Assembly: GCA_041485165.1 (NCBI GenBank)
Contig: JBGPJC010000002.1
Span: 1 to 64,000 of the forward strand
DNA length: 64,000 nucleotides
Direction: 5' to 3'
From: JAAFGT01 sp041485165
GTDB taxonomy: Bacteria > Acidobacteriota > Terriglobia > Acidiferrales > UBA7541
Made by a program: the position numbers and the translations under genes. Under the pieces are notes generated by a model. That model searched no databases. It had not been told where the DNA came from and saw only the letters and a program-made list of their open reading frames with translations. Below are positions 26,829-34,770 of this stretch, one piece after another. Each line of letters opens with the position of its first letter. Within the stretch, counting starts at the first letter, position 1.

Positions 26829-28051
26829 CAGCGCTTCTCCTTGGAAGACTTTCCCTTGCCGCGAACTGTATGCACGGCACCGGGGCCGAGTTCGAGGCGT
26901 TCGGTGTACCGGCCGAGTGCCTGGACCATGGCCAGGGCTTGCGGATTGCTGACCGCGGGTTTTGCAGCGGCCTGCTCGACCCGCGCCAGTGCTTCGCCGG
27001 CTCCCGCTGCCTGCGGACCCAACCGTTCGCGCGCCACGCGGCCCAACTCCGCGGCGCTGGTAATCGCCGGCAGCCCCAGGCGCCTGGTAAGCAGAAAGCG
27101 AAAGCGCTGCCCGGCCACTCCGAGAACCGCAGGCGCGGCTCCGGCGCGCTGGTAGAGCCCGCCCAGGGATTCCACGAACTCCAGCGGTGAAAGCCTAGAG
27201 ACAACCGCAGCGGCGCGCACCGGGCCGCTGCGCCGTCCAAAAGTGAATACCAGCGCGAAGGCCACCAATCCCAATTGCAACAGGGCCCAAGGCACCGGCG
27301 TCCCGGCCAGGTACGTCCAGATCGACCCGCGCTCGCCGTGATAATACTCGTCCCAGAGTACGCGCGCACCCTTGGGTTGCCCCACAGAGTTCAGAAATAA
27401 TTCCAGGTTGTGGCTGGCGGAGATGCCCGCGTTGGTCAGCGGAACGCTCGAGGCCCACCACACTGCGCGGCCCTCCTTCACCGCGTAGCTAACCACCACG
27501 GGCTGCTGCTCATCTCCATAAAGGATGGCATGCGAAGCGCTGGGGGCGCGCCATCGCGCGGTGGACGGGAGCTGGATCTCTGGAGCGTCTCGAGTGATGG
27601 CGCTGGGCATCCGGGCCGCGAAGGTGAGCCACTCGGTCTGCAGAGACGCCGAAGGCCGCGCCGAGCCTTCGGGCAAAATATTGCCGCCGGCTGGCCCCGT
27701 AGCCAGCACGCTGCCCCCCTTTTCAATAAAGCTGCGCAGCGCCCGGCGTTCCTCATCCGAAGGGGGGATGATTGGATCGGCGAGGATCAGCACGACACCT
27801 GTGGGGTCCTGAGGCAATTCCGTGGGAGAACCCTGCCAGCGTTCGAGGTTGTATCCCGAATCCTTGAGCAAAAAATAAGCCGCGCAAGCCCCGTCCGAGG
27901 CGTAGGAATGGCTGGAAGGAATGCCGTTGCTCTGCGATTCGGCAGACGGCCCGGCCACCACGATAAGAGTAAACACCAGCAGGAGCACTCCCCCCACGAT
28001 GTAGAGCATCTTCCGGTCGCCGCTATCGAGGCCAGAGATTAGAAATGGCAT
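26828..28051 (-). CDS. DUF4350-domain membrane protein
   Basis: 407 residues. An N-terminal membrane helix (MLYIVGGVLLLVFTLIVVAG) is followed by an extracytoplasmic DUF4350 region (SHSYASDGACAAYFLLKDSG, then VLILADPIIPPSDEERRALR), a fold related to glutamine amidotransferase-like sensor domains. A second helix (ALLQLGLVAFALVFTFGRRS) and a cytoplasmic C-terminus complete it. It overlaps the upstream DUF4129 gene by 13 bp and the moxR start by one base. Function unknown; probably part of a membrane complex with the neighbours. Confidence 0.85.
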   Translation of the reverse strand: MPFLISGLDSGDRKMLYIVGGVLLLVFTLIVVAGPSAESQSNGIPSSHSYASDGACAAYFLLKDSGYNLERWQGSPTELPQDPTGVVLILADPIIPPSDEERRALRSFIEKGGSVLATGPAGGNILPEGSARPSASLQTEWLTFAARMPSAITRDAPEIQLPSTARWRAPSASHAILYGDEQQPVVVSYAVKEGRAVWWASSVPLTNAGISASHNLELFLNSVGQPKGARVLWDEYYHGERGSIWTYLAGTPVPWALLQLGLVAFALVFTFGRRSGPVRAAAVVSRLSPLEFVESLGGLYQRAGAAPAVLGVAGQRFRFLLTRRLGLPAITSAAELGRVARERLGPQAAGAGEALARVEQAAAKPAVSNPQALAMVQALGRYTERLELGPGAVHTVRGKGKSSKEKR

Positions 28052-29121
28052 CCCAGCACCTCGAGTTGCTCAATGGCATTCCGGAAATCAGTTTCGCCTG
28101 CGGTTTGGTAGCCGTACCAGGCCAGCTCGAAATTCCGCGTGAGTGTTTCGAGCGCGGCGCGCTGCTCCTGCGAGGCGGAAAACGCAGGCGCGGACGCCGG
28201 CGGAGCAGACGCTGGCGGGCGCGAGCGGAGCAAGCGGAGATATTCGCGCGGCGTGCGCGTGCGGTCGAGCTGCCAGGCGCCCAGCTCCTCGAGCCGGTAG
28301 ACTCCCGCCCAATAGGCGGCGTGGAGCGCCTCGCGGTGGCGGCCTTCCTTGGCTGCGGCGAGTGCCGCCGTGGCCCAATCCCGCCAATTCTTTCCTGTTG
28401 GCGCCGGCGCTTCCAGGCTCAGCCCCAGCAGGCGGCTCTTCGACAAGCGGCGGCCGAGCCAGATGGCCAGGAGTATGAAGAGTGCTCCGATCAGGACCCA
28501 CACCATCACACTGCCGGCGTTCGGGGAAATCCTGAACTTGTCAATCCAACGGCCCAGCATCCGTCGCAGCCAGCGGCTGGCCTTCTCTTTCCATTGTTCG
28601 AGGAGGTTGGGCTGGCGCACGGCACGGAATTCCTTGCGTTGCAGGATTTCGTCGAGCCGCGCCCGGGCGGGCCGACTGTCCCGTGCGGCGGAAGCTTCAT
28701 CGGTGAGCGCTGCGGCAAGTTCCTCGAGATGCCGGGCGCGGACATCGAGCTGCGCGCGCAAATCATTCCGTTTGTTCGGTTCGGACGCGAAAGCCGCGAG
28801 CTGGCCCTTAAAATCCGTCATGGAAACGGGGTAGGCAGATCTGCCCACCTCCCATTGGTCGGGGATCGAGCCCCGCAAGGCGCGCGCTGCCTCGGGATCC
28901 TCGCCCAAAGCTGCAATCGCCTCATGGATGCGATCCGCCTCCGCAGCGAAATCGAGAACATCGACGTGTTGCGCCCCCAGCCCGTGCGTGGGGTGGGAAT
29001 CACCGGGCTGACCTTCGGTGGCAGCACAACTGGGGGGGTGCAACAACGCCAGCAGGACGGCCAGAACAAACCACACCTGCCAAAAGTGCAAAGAGGCCGC
29101 GGCTCTATCGGCTGCGCTCAT
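28039..29121 (-). CDS. DUF4129-domain membrane protein
   Basis: 360 residues from the ATG at 29121, one base after the upstream stop; longer upstream starts are not supported. An N-terminal signal/anchor (FWQVWFVLAVLLALLHPPSC), a coiled or helical extracytoplasmic part, a central membrane helix (VMVWVLIGALFILLAIWLGR) and a C-terminal DUF4129 domain (AYWAGVYRLEELGAWQLDRT, PREYLRLL) are visible. DUF4129 is often found at the C-terminus of membrane transglutaminase-like proteins; no transglutaminase core is present here. It is translationally coupled on both sides. Confidence 0.83.
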   Translation of the reverse strand: MSAADRAAASLHFWQVWFVLAVLLALLHPPSCAATEGQPGDSHPTHGLGAQHVDVLDFAAEADRIHEAIAALGEDPEAARALRGSIPDQWEVGRSAYPVSMTDFKGQLAAFASEPNKRNDLRAQLDVRARHLEELAAALTDEASAARDSRPARARLDEILQRKEFRAVRQPNLLEQWKEKASRWLRRMLGRWIDKFRISPNAGSVMVWVLIGALFILLAIWLGRRLSKSRLLGLSLEAPAPTGKNWRDWATAALAAAKEGRHREALHAAYWAGVYRLEELGAWQLDRTRTPREYLRLLRSRPPASAPPASAPAFSASQEQRAALETLTRNFELAWYGYQTAGETDFRNAIEQLEVLGCHF

Positions 29122-29122
29122 C

Positions 29123-30151
29123 TCAACTGCCGGCCCCGGGGGGAAGGAAAGCTGGCGGAGTACCGGGTTCGGGCAGGGTTCCCGGCGGCACATTACGCGC
29201 CGGGAGCGCGTCCAGCGCCTCGATTTTTGTCTGCAGATCGAAGCCTTCCTTGCGCACGCGCATATCGTAGTAATAGAGCACCAGGGCAATGGTCATCAGC
29301 GGCCCGGCCAGCATCTGCCCCACACCGCGCAGCACCACGCTCAGGTTCATCAGCCAGCGTGGCGGCTCTTCTTTTGCCGAGAGGATTATCAGCGCAGCCT
29401 GCGCCGGCCCCTGCACGATTCCTGCGATCACCACCATCACCAGACCCATCAACAGGAAGATGAGAAAAATGCCAGAGAGCCGGCCCCGCGTCAGCTCCCT
29501 GCTGCGCTTCATGGCCTGTCTGGCGCGCAGGTTTTCGATCAGCAGTGAGGGAATGGAAAGGCTATAGCCGAGAAAACTCCTCGCGGTCAGTACGAACACT
29601 CCCAGGAAAGATGCAAAGTAGACCACTCCTCCCAGCACGACATTCGCCACCATGGACAGCGCTCCCACAATGGCAGCAGCGATGATCAGGATCAAGAAGA
29701 ATGCCCACACACGGATCAACACGGAGATGACCACATCAAAGAGGCGCAATGTCCTCGGGAAAACCCGGCGATAGGAACCCCGCGCGGTAGCGGGACGTCC
29801 CATGTGGAGATCGGAGACGGCGAAGGTGGTCGCGCCCAAAAGCAGGGAGTAGGCCAGCCAGATGCAAACAACGATCAGCAGAACGCCCGACAGACCAGAC
29901 AAGGCAGCCCCGGCGCCGGCAACAACCGTGCCTGGGCCTCCGCGTGTCTGTCGCGGGTTCATGCCCACCCACGGGTTGATGAATCCCAGCAATCCGATGT
30001 TGAGCAACACCAGAACCAGATGGGGAATCACGGAGATCCCAAGGAAAAGGGAAAAGTGCCGCCGGTACAGGAGAAAGGAGTGATCCAGCAGCTCGCCGAG
30101 GCTCAGCGGCCTCAAGTCGCTCAGGGGAAGCGGTGTGCTGGTGCCGCTCAT
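29123..30151 (-). CDS. Polytopic membrane protein, paralog of the upstream gene
   Basis: 342 residues. It opens with the motif LRPLSLGELLDHSFLLYRRH, shared with the gene at 30197-31060 (LRPLQLGELLDRVISLYRNH), followed by about six membrane helices and the shared C-terminal MTIALVLYYYDMRVRKEGFD. The pattern resembles the membrane domains of glycerophosphoryl diester phosphodiesterase-like and YciC-like proteins. There is a hydrophilic proline-rich tail. The stop is one base before the DUF4129 start. Function unknown. Confidence 0.8.
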   Translation of the reverse strand: MSGTSTPLPLSDLRPLSLGELLDHSFLLYRRHFSLFLGISVIPHLVLVLLNIGLLGFINPWVGMNPRQTRGGPGTVVAGAGAALSGLSGVLLIVVCIWLAYSLLLGATTFAVSDLHMGRPATARGSYRRVFPRTLRLFDVVISVLIRVWAFFLILIIAAAIVGALSMVANVVLGGVVYFASFLGVFVLTARSFLGYSLSIPSLLIENLRARQAMKRSRELTRGRLSGIFLIFLLMGLVMVVIAGIVQGPAQAALIILSAKEEPPRWLMNLSVVLRGVGQMLAGPLMTIALVLYYYDMRVRKEGFDLQTKIEALDALPARNVPPGTLPEPGTPPAFLPPGAGS

Positions 30152-30196
30152 CGGATTAGTTTCTCTCCTATCCTAGATGGCGGCAAGCTCGGGGAA

Positions 30197-31060
30197 TCAT
30201 CCGTTGGCCGGCCGCGCCGGCTGTTGCCCCGCGGCTCCCCCCTCGAGCGCAGAGAGCATGGCCTGAAGATCGAAAGCTTCCTTGCGCACACGCAAGTCGT
30301 AATACATCACAGCGGAAGCGATCTGGCTGAGTGGACTCACCAGGATGGTTGCCACTACCGTGCCGAAAGTCGCAAGCATGCCCCACATCGCTTCGCCCGC
30401 CTTGCCCTTGAGCATGCCGGCCATGATCTGGAAAGGATACTGGAAGACGCTCTGCGCGGTGATCCCCAGTAAAACCATCAGCAGCAGGACGACGAATATC
30501 CGCCCGCCATGTCCTTCCGACAGGCTGAAGCTGCGCTTAAGCGCCGGCATGGCGCGCAGGTCTTCCAGCAGGGCGGCAGGGATCCCCAGCCACGTCCGGC
30601 AGGTCATCATGATTCCGGGGACAATCAGGAAGATGAATCCGCCGGCGATGCACAGACCTGTGAGGATAAAGAGCCAGATCATGCGTCCGATCTTTGGGGC
30701 CACGCGACTGTAAGCGCTGCGCCAATTTGTGGGGTGTCCCAGGTAGATGTCTGAGACGGCATAGACGGTGGCAGCTTGCGAGGCCGCGTACCCCACGATG
30801 TACAGCACGCTGAAAACGGCAACGCCTGCAAACGCAAGTCCCAGTCCAGCGCCGCTGCCCTTAGGCGCTCCGAACACGGCTGCCGCCGATCCAAATGCCA
30901 GTGCGCTGACCATGGTGGTGCCCTGTGGCAAGGCCACAATCCCGATGAACAGCCAGAAGTGATTTCGATAGAGACTGATGACGCGGTCGAGGAGTTCGCC
31001 TAGTTGCAGGGGGCGCAGATCAGCCCCGCCCGCAGGAGCCACCGCCGGCGACGTGGTCAT
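30197..31060 (-). CDS. Polytopic membrane protein, first gene of the MoxR/DUF58 cluster
   Basis: 287 residues with about six membrane helices, homologous over its length to the next gene (LRPLQLGELLD at the start, SAVMYYDLRVRKEAFDLQ at the end). The tandem pair probably arose by duplication and may form a heterodimer. The Shine-Dalgarno AGGAGG sits inside a short inverted repeat at 31062-31078, so translation might be controlled by folding. Confidence 0.8.
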   Translation of the reverse strand: MTTSPAVAPAGGADLRPLQLGELLDRVISLYRNHFWLFIGIVALPQGTTMVSALAFGSAAAVFGAPKGSGAGLGLAFAGVAVFSVLYIVGYAASQAATVYAVSDIYLGHPTNWRSAYSRVAPKIGRMIWLFILTGLCIAGGFIFLIVPGIMMTCRTWLGIPAALLEDLRAMPALKRSFSLSEGHGGRIFVVLLLMVLLGITAQSVFQYPFQIMAGMLKGKAGEAMWGMLATFGTVVATILVSPLSQIASAVMYYDLRVRKEAFDLQAMLSALEGGAAGQQPARPANG

Positions 31061-31061
31061 T

Positions 31062-31078
31062 CGCTCCTCCTAGGAGCG
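31062..31078 (-). promoter_or_regulatory. Hairpin enclosing the Shine-Dalgarno of the cluster's first gene
   Basis: CGCTCCT, 3 nt, AGGAGCG: a perfect 7-bp stem whose minus-strand 3' arm contains the AGGAG directly upstream of the ATG at 31060. Folding would hide the ribosome site. Confidence 0.4.
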
Positions 31079-31184
31079 CGCGGAGGGCGCTCGAAAAACG
31101 GGCACATCAGAACACAGATTCATTGCCCCGGCAAGTCACCTCGCAGGGAATACTCCGCGAGAGCTCAGGAAAACAGACCTTCGC

Positions 31185-32861
31185 TTACGGCTCGGGGATG
31201 GCCCCGCCGTCCTTGCGCGGGTCCGAAGCGCCGTAGTTCACCCCCGCGGCAAAGTCGCGAAGAACCGCCTGGCCGCCGCCCATCTGCGCGGAGAGTTCTC
31301 CGCGTAGCTGTATCACGTGCCCGCGGGACTCCAGCGCGGCGCGGACGCTGGCTGGAATGCGCGATTCCATTTCCACATCGCAGCCGGAGAAGGAGTGCTT
31401 GCTGAATCGCGCCGCTTCCAGTGCCGCCTGGATGTTCATGCCGAAATCCACCAGGTTGGCGACAAACTGGGCGTGCGCCTGCGACTGGTTCCATCCGCCC
31501 ATAATCCCGAAGGCCACGCGCACCCCGTCTTTTTCGAGGAATGCCGGGATGATGGTATGCAGCGGCCGCTTGCGCCCGGCCAGCACGTTGGGCGAGGCAG
31601 GATCCAGGCTGAACAGCGCGCCGCGGTCTTGCAGCGCGAAGCCGGTTCCTTCTGGGACGATCCCCGAACCGAAAGACTCGTAGTTGCTCTGGATCAGCGA
31701 AACCATGTTTCCTTCGCGGTCCACCACGCTGAGATAGATGGTGTCGCTACCCGGGCGCGGCGGCGTACCCGCCGGCACCTGGCAGTTGGCCTTGGCCCGG
31801 TCGATCTCCTTGGCGCGCTCCCGCGCGTAGTCCTTGGAAAGCATCCCGGCCACCGGAATCTTCGAAGAACGCGGGTCGCCGAGGTATTGCAGCAGGTCCG
31901 CATAGGCCAGCTTCTTGGCTTCGATTTCCATGTGCAGCGCATCGGCGGAGTTATGTCCGAACGAGCCGAGGGGGAAATTCTCCATGATGTTCAGCATCAT
32001 CAGGGCGCCGATTCCCTGCCCGTTGGGCGGCATCTCAGAGACCCGCCAGCCGCGGTAGGTGGTGGAGATGGGCTCAACCCACTCGCTGGAGTATTCCGCC
32101 AGATCCGCTGCGGTCATCCAGCCGCCCAGACGCTGCGAAGCGGCAAGGATGTGCGCGGCGATTTCGCCGCGGTAATAGGCGTCGCGGCCGCCGGAAGCGA
32201 TCAGGCGCAGCGAAGCGGCCAAATCGGGGTTGCGAAAAATCTCGCCGGGTCGCGGAGCGCGGCCCCCTGGCAGGTAGGTCTTCACGGCGTTGGGTTCAGC
32301 CCGCAACGTGCCGGCCGCCTCGGTCCACGCTCCACCCACCCACTCGGTGACCGGGAAGCCTTCTTCGGCCAGGCGTATCGCCGCGGCAAGATCGTCAGAG
32401 ATTTTCAGCCGGCCGAATCGCTCCAGCAGCTTGCTCCAACCGTCCACCGCGCCGGGAACGGTGACCGAGGCGATCCCGAATTGCGGCATCTCGCGGTTGC
32501 CTCTGGCGCGAAGGGTTTCCGCGGTGAGGCCCGCCGGAGCCCATCCGCTGGCATTGAGGCCGTAAAGTTTTCCGCTTTTCGCGTCGTAGACGATTGCAAA
32601 AAGATCGCCGCCGATGCCATTGGACATCGGCGCAACCACGCCCATCACGGCGTTGGCGGCCACCGCTGCGTCCACGGCCGACCCGCCGCGCGCCAGGACC
32701 ATGGCCCCAGCCTGCGCCGCCAGCGGCGATTCCGCGGCCACGATCCCGCCGCGCGAAATCACCATCGAGCGCATTTGTGAACGGTCGTGCGCTTGCCCTT
32801 TTGTCATGGTCAGTCCCAAAACCACCAGCGCCAGCAGGATTGCGCAGATTCTCCGCACCAT
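31185..32861 (-). CDS. Gamma-glutamyltransferase family protein, secreted
   Basis: 558 residues. The ATG at 32861 has AAGGAG upstream and gives a signal peptide (ICAILLALVVLGLTMTKGQA). It is an Ntn hydrolase that matures by self-cleavage before the nucleophile, here Thr374 in GSDTIYLSVVDREGNMVS. Other family motifs: GGSAVDAAVAANAVMGVVAP, MSNGIGGDLFAI, MPPNGQGIGALMMLNIMEN and FGSGIVPEGTGFALQDRG. It is periplasmic and probably acts on glutathione or other gamma-glutamyl amides. The DTIYL form is that of YwrD-type relatives rather than the E. coli TTH type, so the substrate may differ. Confidence 0.92.
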   Translation of the reverse strand: MVRRICAILLALVVLGLTMTKGQAHDRSQMRSMVISRGGIVAAESPLAAQAGAMVLARGGSAVDAAVAANAVMGVVAPMSNGIGGDLFAIVYDAKSGKLYGLNASGWAPAGLTAETLRARGNREMPQFGIASVTVPGAVDGWSKLLERFGRLKISDDLAAAIRLAEEGFPVTEWVGGAWTEAAGTLRAEPNAVKTYLPGGRAPRPGEIFRNPDLAASLRLIASGGRDAYYRGEIAAHILAASQRLGGWMTAADLAEYSSEWVEPISTTYRGWRVSEMPPNGQGIGALMMLNIMENFPLGSFGHNSADALHMEIEAKKLAYADLLQYLGDPRSSKIPVAGMLSKDYARERAKEIDRAKANCQVPAGTPPRPGSDTIYLSVVDREGNMVSLIQSNYESFGSGIVPEGTGFALQDRGALFSLDPASPNVLAGRKRPLHTIIPAFLEKDGVRVAFGIMGGWNQSQAHAQFVANLVDFGMNIQAALEAARFSKHSFSGCDVEMESRIPASVRAALESRGHVIQLRGELSAQMGGGQAVLRDFAAGVNYGASDPRKDGGAIPEP

Positions 32862-32982
32862 CTTTGCTCCTTCATCTTTGCACCGCACGGCGCACTGTAA
32901 TGGCAAAGCGTCCTGCGGGCAAGCGGGTTGGCTTATTGTGGCTCGGGTCGCGGTGACGGCGAAATTGTTCAGGAGGAAAGGC

Positions 32983-33026
32983 CTCAGGTCAGTCCCGGCC
33001 ACAAATCGGCCGGGACGGGACCTGAG
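32983..33026. repeat. Long intergenic inverted repeat
   Basis: CTCAGGTC-A-GTCCCGGCC, a 7-nt loop, then GGCCGGGAC-G-GGACCTGAG: arms of about 18 bp. It lies between the DUF4097-like gene and the gamma-glutamyltransferase gene and may serve as a terminator or be another REP-like family. No U-run follows. Confidence 0.6.
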
Positions 33027-33086
33027 CTACAGGAACAACCCAACGGACCGATGGGAAGAATTGCGGAGTGATGCTAGCGTGCTTCA

Positions 33087-33947
33087 CTACTCGATGTGGA
33101 TGCTTCCTGTGCCGGATTTGAGCTCGACCAGCATTCCGCCGCCGCGCACCTTGCCGCGCAATTCCTTGCTGATCAACCCTTCCACCAGAAGAAGAGGATA
33201 TTTGGTGGAAATGCTCCCCAGCCCGGTTTCAGCGTGCACATCCAATCCGCGCTGCCCCAGGAATCGCACGCGGACATCTCCCAGACCGGTGCTCAGCCGC
33301 CAGGCGCCCCAGGGGTCGCCCTCGGCGCTGACATTGCCCGCGCCGGAATCCACGCGCAGCGTGCCGCGCACTTCACGGATGAGGATGTCGCCTAAACCTG
33401 AATTGGCGTGCACATCGCCGAAAATGCGGGAGATCGTGACTTTCCCGGCGCCGGTGTCCGCGTTCACCGAGCCGCGCAGCCCCTCGACCAACAGATCGCC
33501 CAGGCCGGTGTTCGAGCGCAGGCGCGTCTGTTCCGGCACCTGGATTTCATAGCTGATGAAGAGGTCCTGCAACAAGTCGGTATCTGTGAGACCCCCGATT
33601 CGTATGGAATTGCCGTGGTGATGGATCGGGGGGTGAGAGAGAAGATGGCGCATTTTGGCCTCGCCCACCGAGTTCTTGCCCAGAAGTCCCGACTTTACGC
33701 GCACCTCGCCGACGATGCGGACCCCGGGACCGCTCCAGGTACGCACCGAGATGTGACCGGCTGCGGTCTGGACATCGACTATCGCAGAATCACCGACAGC
33801 CAGAGTGCGCTCAAACCGGCCGGAGTTGTCCGCAGTCAAGGCTCTGGCATTGGCAGGAAGTGCGGTGAGAACGGCAAGGCAGGCGAGCAGCAGAGGCGCC
33901 AATCTGACCGTGTCAGCCCACCGAAACATGATGGCAGCGCGTTTCAC
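33087..33947 (-). CDS. DUF4097-like secreted beta-repeat protein
   Basis: 286 residues from a GTG with GAGGTGA upstream. Signal peptide (LAPLLLACLAVLTALPANA). The rest consists of short repeated beta units typical of DUF4097/putative adhesin proteins: NTGLGDLLVEGLRGSVNADT, GAGKVTISRIFGDVHANSG, LGDILIREVRGTLRVDSG, STGLGDVRVRFLGQRG, ETGLGSISTKYP. The (S/T)GLGD and (S/T)GAG turns recur about every 20 residues. An insertion rich in His (HLLSHPPIHHHGN) is unusual. Located in the envelope or periplasm. An ECF-like promoter lies upstream. Confidence 0.85.
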   Translation of the reverse strand: MKRAAIMFRWADTVRLAPLLLACLAVLTALPANARALTADNSGRFERTLAVGDSAIVDVQTAAGHISVRTWSGPGVRIVGEVRVKSGLLGKNSVGEAKMRHLLSHPPIHHHGNSIRIGGLTDTDLLQDLFISYEIQVPEQTRLRSNTGLGDLLVEGLRGSVNADTGAGKVTISRIFGDVHANSGLGDILIREVRGTLRVDSGAGNVSAEGDPWGAWRLSTGLGDVRVRFLGQRGLDVHAETGLGSISTKYPLLLVEGLISKELRGKVRGGGMLVELKSGTGSIHIE

Positions 33948-33984
33948 GTCTGATCACCTCTGCGGAGCCCAGTCTATACCTGAT

Positions 33985-34011
33985 TAGACGCCGGGAGGGC
34001 CAGAATGTTAC
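33985..34011 (-). promoter_or_regulatory. ECF-sigma-like promoter of the DUF4097-like gene
   Basis: On the minus strand, GTAAC (34007-34011), 16-bp spacer, CGTCTA (33985-33990) followed by AT. This resembles RpoE-type promoters (GGAAC, N16, GTCTAA). Predicted start site about 30 bp upstream of the GTG start codon. Confidence 0.4.
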
Positions 34012-34123
34012 TGGCGCCGGGGGTTTCTCAAAGTCGTTGGGGCGGCCAACCCCTGCACACCCCCGCCGGTCACCTCCGATTTCGGGGGGCAGACCATTCA
34101 GTGGGGCGATTCCGACATCCCGA

Positions 34124-34687
34124 TTACTTCTTTGGGCGCGACTCCGGGGGAACTAGGTTGTTCAAACGGTAGTAGACCACCATCTGGCCGTAGTGCTCGC
34201 CAGGATGCTCGCAGAAGTCCGCCCAGAAGTAGTAGGGATTGACGGACCTCTTGCCAATTTGCAACGGTTTCGAGAAAGCCGCGTCGCCGAATGTCCGCAG
34301 CAGTGCTGCGCCATCAGCGACAGCCTTCTTCACGTAGGCCACGATGTCGGCCTTGGTTTTGAAGTCTGAGCGCTTGGGGTCCTCCGTCGTCTTCTGACCT
34401 TTGACCTGGGCCGCGAAATAGTAGACCGCGCCGGAAACGTGCAGCATCTGCTCGGCAAACGAGCGGACCTCCGGCTTGGGTTTGAAGTCGTACTTTTCCT
34501 CAGGGAAATCCTCGGCCATGGCGATCAGCTTGCGACCGCTGTCGTTCCAGCTTTCGAGGTAGCCGGCTGTCGGACTGGTGGCGCCCGCGGGGGCAGTCTG
34601 TTGGGCCGCGGCGCGCGGCACGAAAACGAAGATCAGCGCGACCAGCGTGGCACCGGCGAGAAACAAATACAGTCGATTCTTACGCAT
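34124..34687 (-). CDS. Secreted DinB-family protein
   Basis: 187 residues from an ATG with GGAGGAGA upstream. The signal peptide is LYLFLAGATLVALIFVFVPR. The mature part is a DinB four-helix bundle: SWNDSGRKLIAMAEDFPEEK, YDFKPKPEVRSFAEQMLHVS, and the C-terminal HPGEHYGQMVVYYRLNNLVP. The three His (LHVS, EHP, EHYGQ) fit the usual metal site. DinB/YfiT proteins are probable metal-dependent hydrolases or thiol S-transferases; export is common in Acidobacteriota. Function not known. Confidence 0.88.
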   Translation of the reverse strand: MRKNRLYLFLAGATLVALIFVFVPRAAAQQTAPAGATSPTAGYLESWNDSGRKLIAMAEDFPEEKYDFKPKPEVRSFAEQMLHVSGAVYYFAAQVKGQKTTEDPKRSDFKTKADIVAYVKKAVADGAALLRTFGDAAFSKPLQIGKRSVNPYYFWADFCEHPGEHYGQMVVYYRLNNLVPPESRPKK

Positions 34688-34770
34688 GGGTCTCCTCCCA
34701 GAGCTGAAGTCTAACCTAAGTGACGATTCCGGCGAACAGTGCGTTTCACCCCTGCGCGCCGTTCGCGGAA

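Noticed and set aside
28045..29463. 472-codon plus-strand frame
   Set aside because: Antisense to the DUF4129 gene; no recognisable protein features.
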